A stretch of DNA of 64,000 bases from Rhodovibrio salinarum DSM 9154 (lineage in GTDB: Bacteria > Pseudomonadota > Alphaproteobacteria > Kiloniellales > Rhodovibrionaceae). Positions within the stretch are counted from its first letter, which is position 1. Every line of letters begins with the position of its first letter. This document shows, piece after piece, positions 63,891 to 64,000 of this stretch. A program made the position numbers and the translations under genes. The stretch lies in assembly GCF_000515255.1 (NCBI RefSeq), contig NZ_KI911559.1, positions 1,215,548 to 1,279,547 on the forward strand. The letters are read 5' to 3'. Below the pieces are notes generated by a model. That model was not told the origin of the DNA. It saw only the letters and a list, made by a program, of their open reading frames with translations, and ran no database searches.

Positions 63891-64000
63891 TTCGAAGTTT
63901 GCACAATCCAAAGATACGGCAGGCCGGGTGTGCAACGGTCTGCTGACATGCTGTTCTCCTGCAGGATCGACGACGGTTTCGGTCGATATCGGTTCGCCGC

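Overview
This is a GC-rich bacterial chromosome segment with dense, mostly housekeeping genes. Several features point to an alphaproteobacterium: rpsU divergent from a COQ9-family gene, a DUF1465-rpmE-ABC exporter neighbourhood, a three-gene proton-translocating transhydrogenase (pntAA/pntAB/pntB), MaeB with a Pta-like tail, an MlaC-like protein and DUF3108. The closest feel is Rhodospirillales (Rhodovibrio-like), but that is inference from gene content, not a database match. I see no insertion sequence, prophage, CRISPR array or rRNA.

Layout. 1-4.3 kb: a polyamine-catabolism cluster (class III aminotransferase cut by the window edge, gamma-glutamylpolyamine synthetase, divergent FAD oxidase). 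4.4-16 kb: serine hydrolase, an AT-rich gap, a three-PAS histidine kinase, gamma-glutamyltransferase, MFS transporter, amidase, spermidine synthase, carbonic anhydrase, MetA and a DUF4168 protein. 16-25 kb: ClpS, SelO, Bcr/CflA transporter, Kef-type antiporter, a small CPRC protein, Bax-type glucosaminidase, MlaC-like protein and a DJ-1/PfpI protein. 25-33 kb: pnt operon, adenylate cyclase, rpsU, peptide deformylase, COQ9, DsbA-like protein. 33-45 kb: M48 protease, a divergent GGT-like lipoprotein, two aminotransferases, an MntR-like regulator, OmpA-like lipoprotein, PAS_5-type protein and UvrB. 45-56 kb: MetE-type core enzyme, thioesterase, CDF transporter, animal-type haem peroxidase, Hsp20, DUF1465, L31, ABC exporter, secreted UlaG-like hydrolase, a second CPRC protein and MgtE. 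56-64 kb: MaeB, LipB, acylphosphatase with a HEPN-like partner, a B12-binding protein with CarH-type light-sensor motifs, DUF3108, a GntR/UTRA remnant and tRNA-Val(CAC).

Functional links. The first genes suggest putrescine is gamma-glutamylated, oxidised and transaminated, while SpeE at 12.7 kb makes spermidine. Two GGT-like proteins and the GGT-adjacent transporter suggest glutathione or gamma-glutamyl compound use. PntAA/AB/B supply NADPH, and MaeB, LipB and COQ9 belong to central and respiratory metabolism. The most interesting items are the pair of unrecognised small Cys-rich paralogues (22.0 and 54.9 kb), the B12/light-sensor-like protein without a DNA-binding domain and the palindrome near it, the HEPN-like gene beside acylphosphatase, the Lys/Ser/Gly tail on PntAA, and the UTRA remnant beside the tRNA. 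No single obvious new multi-gene defence or biosynthetic system was found.
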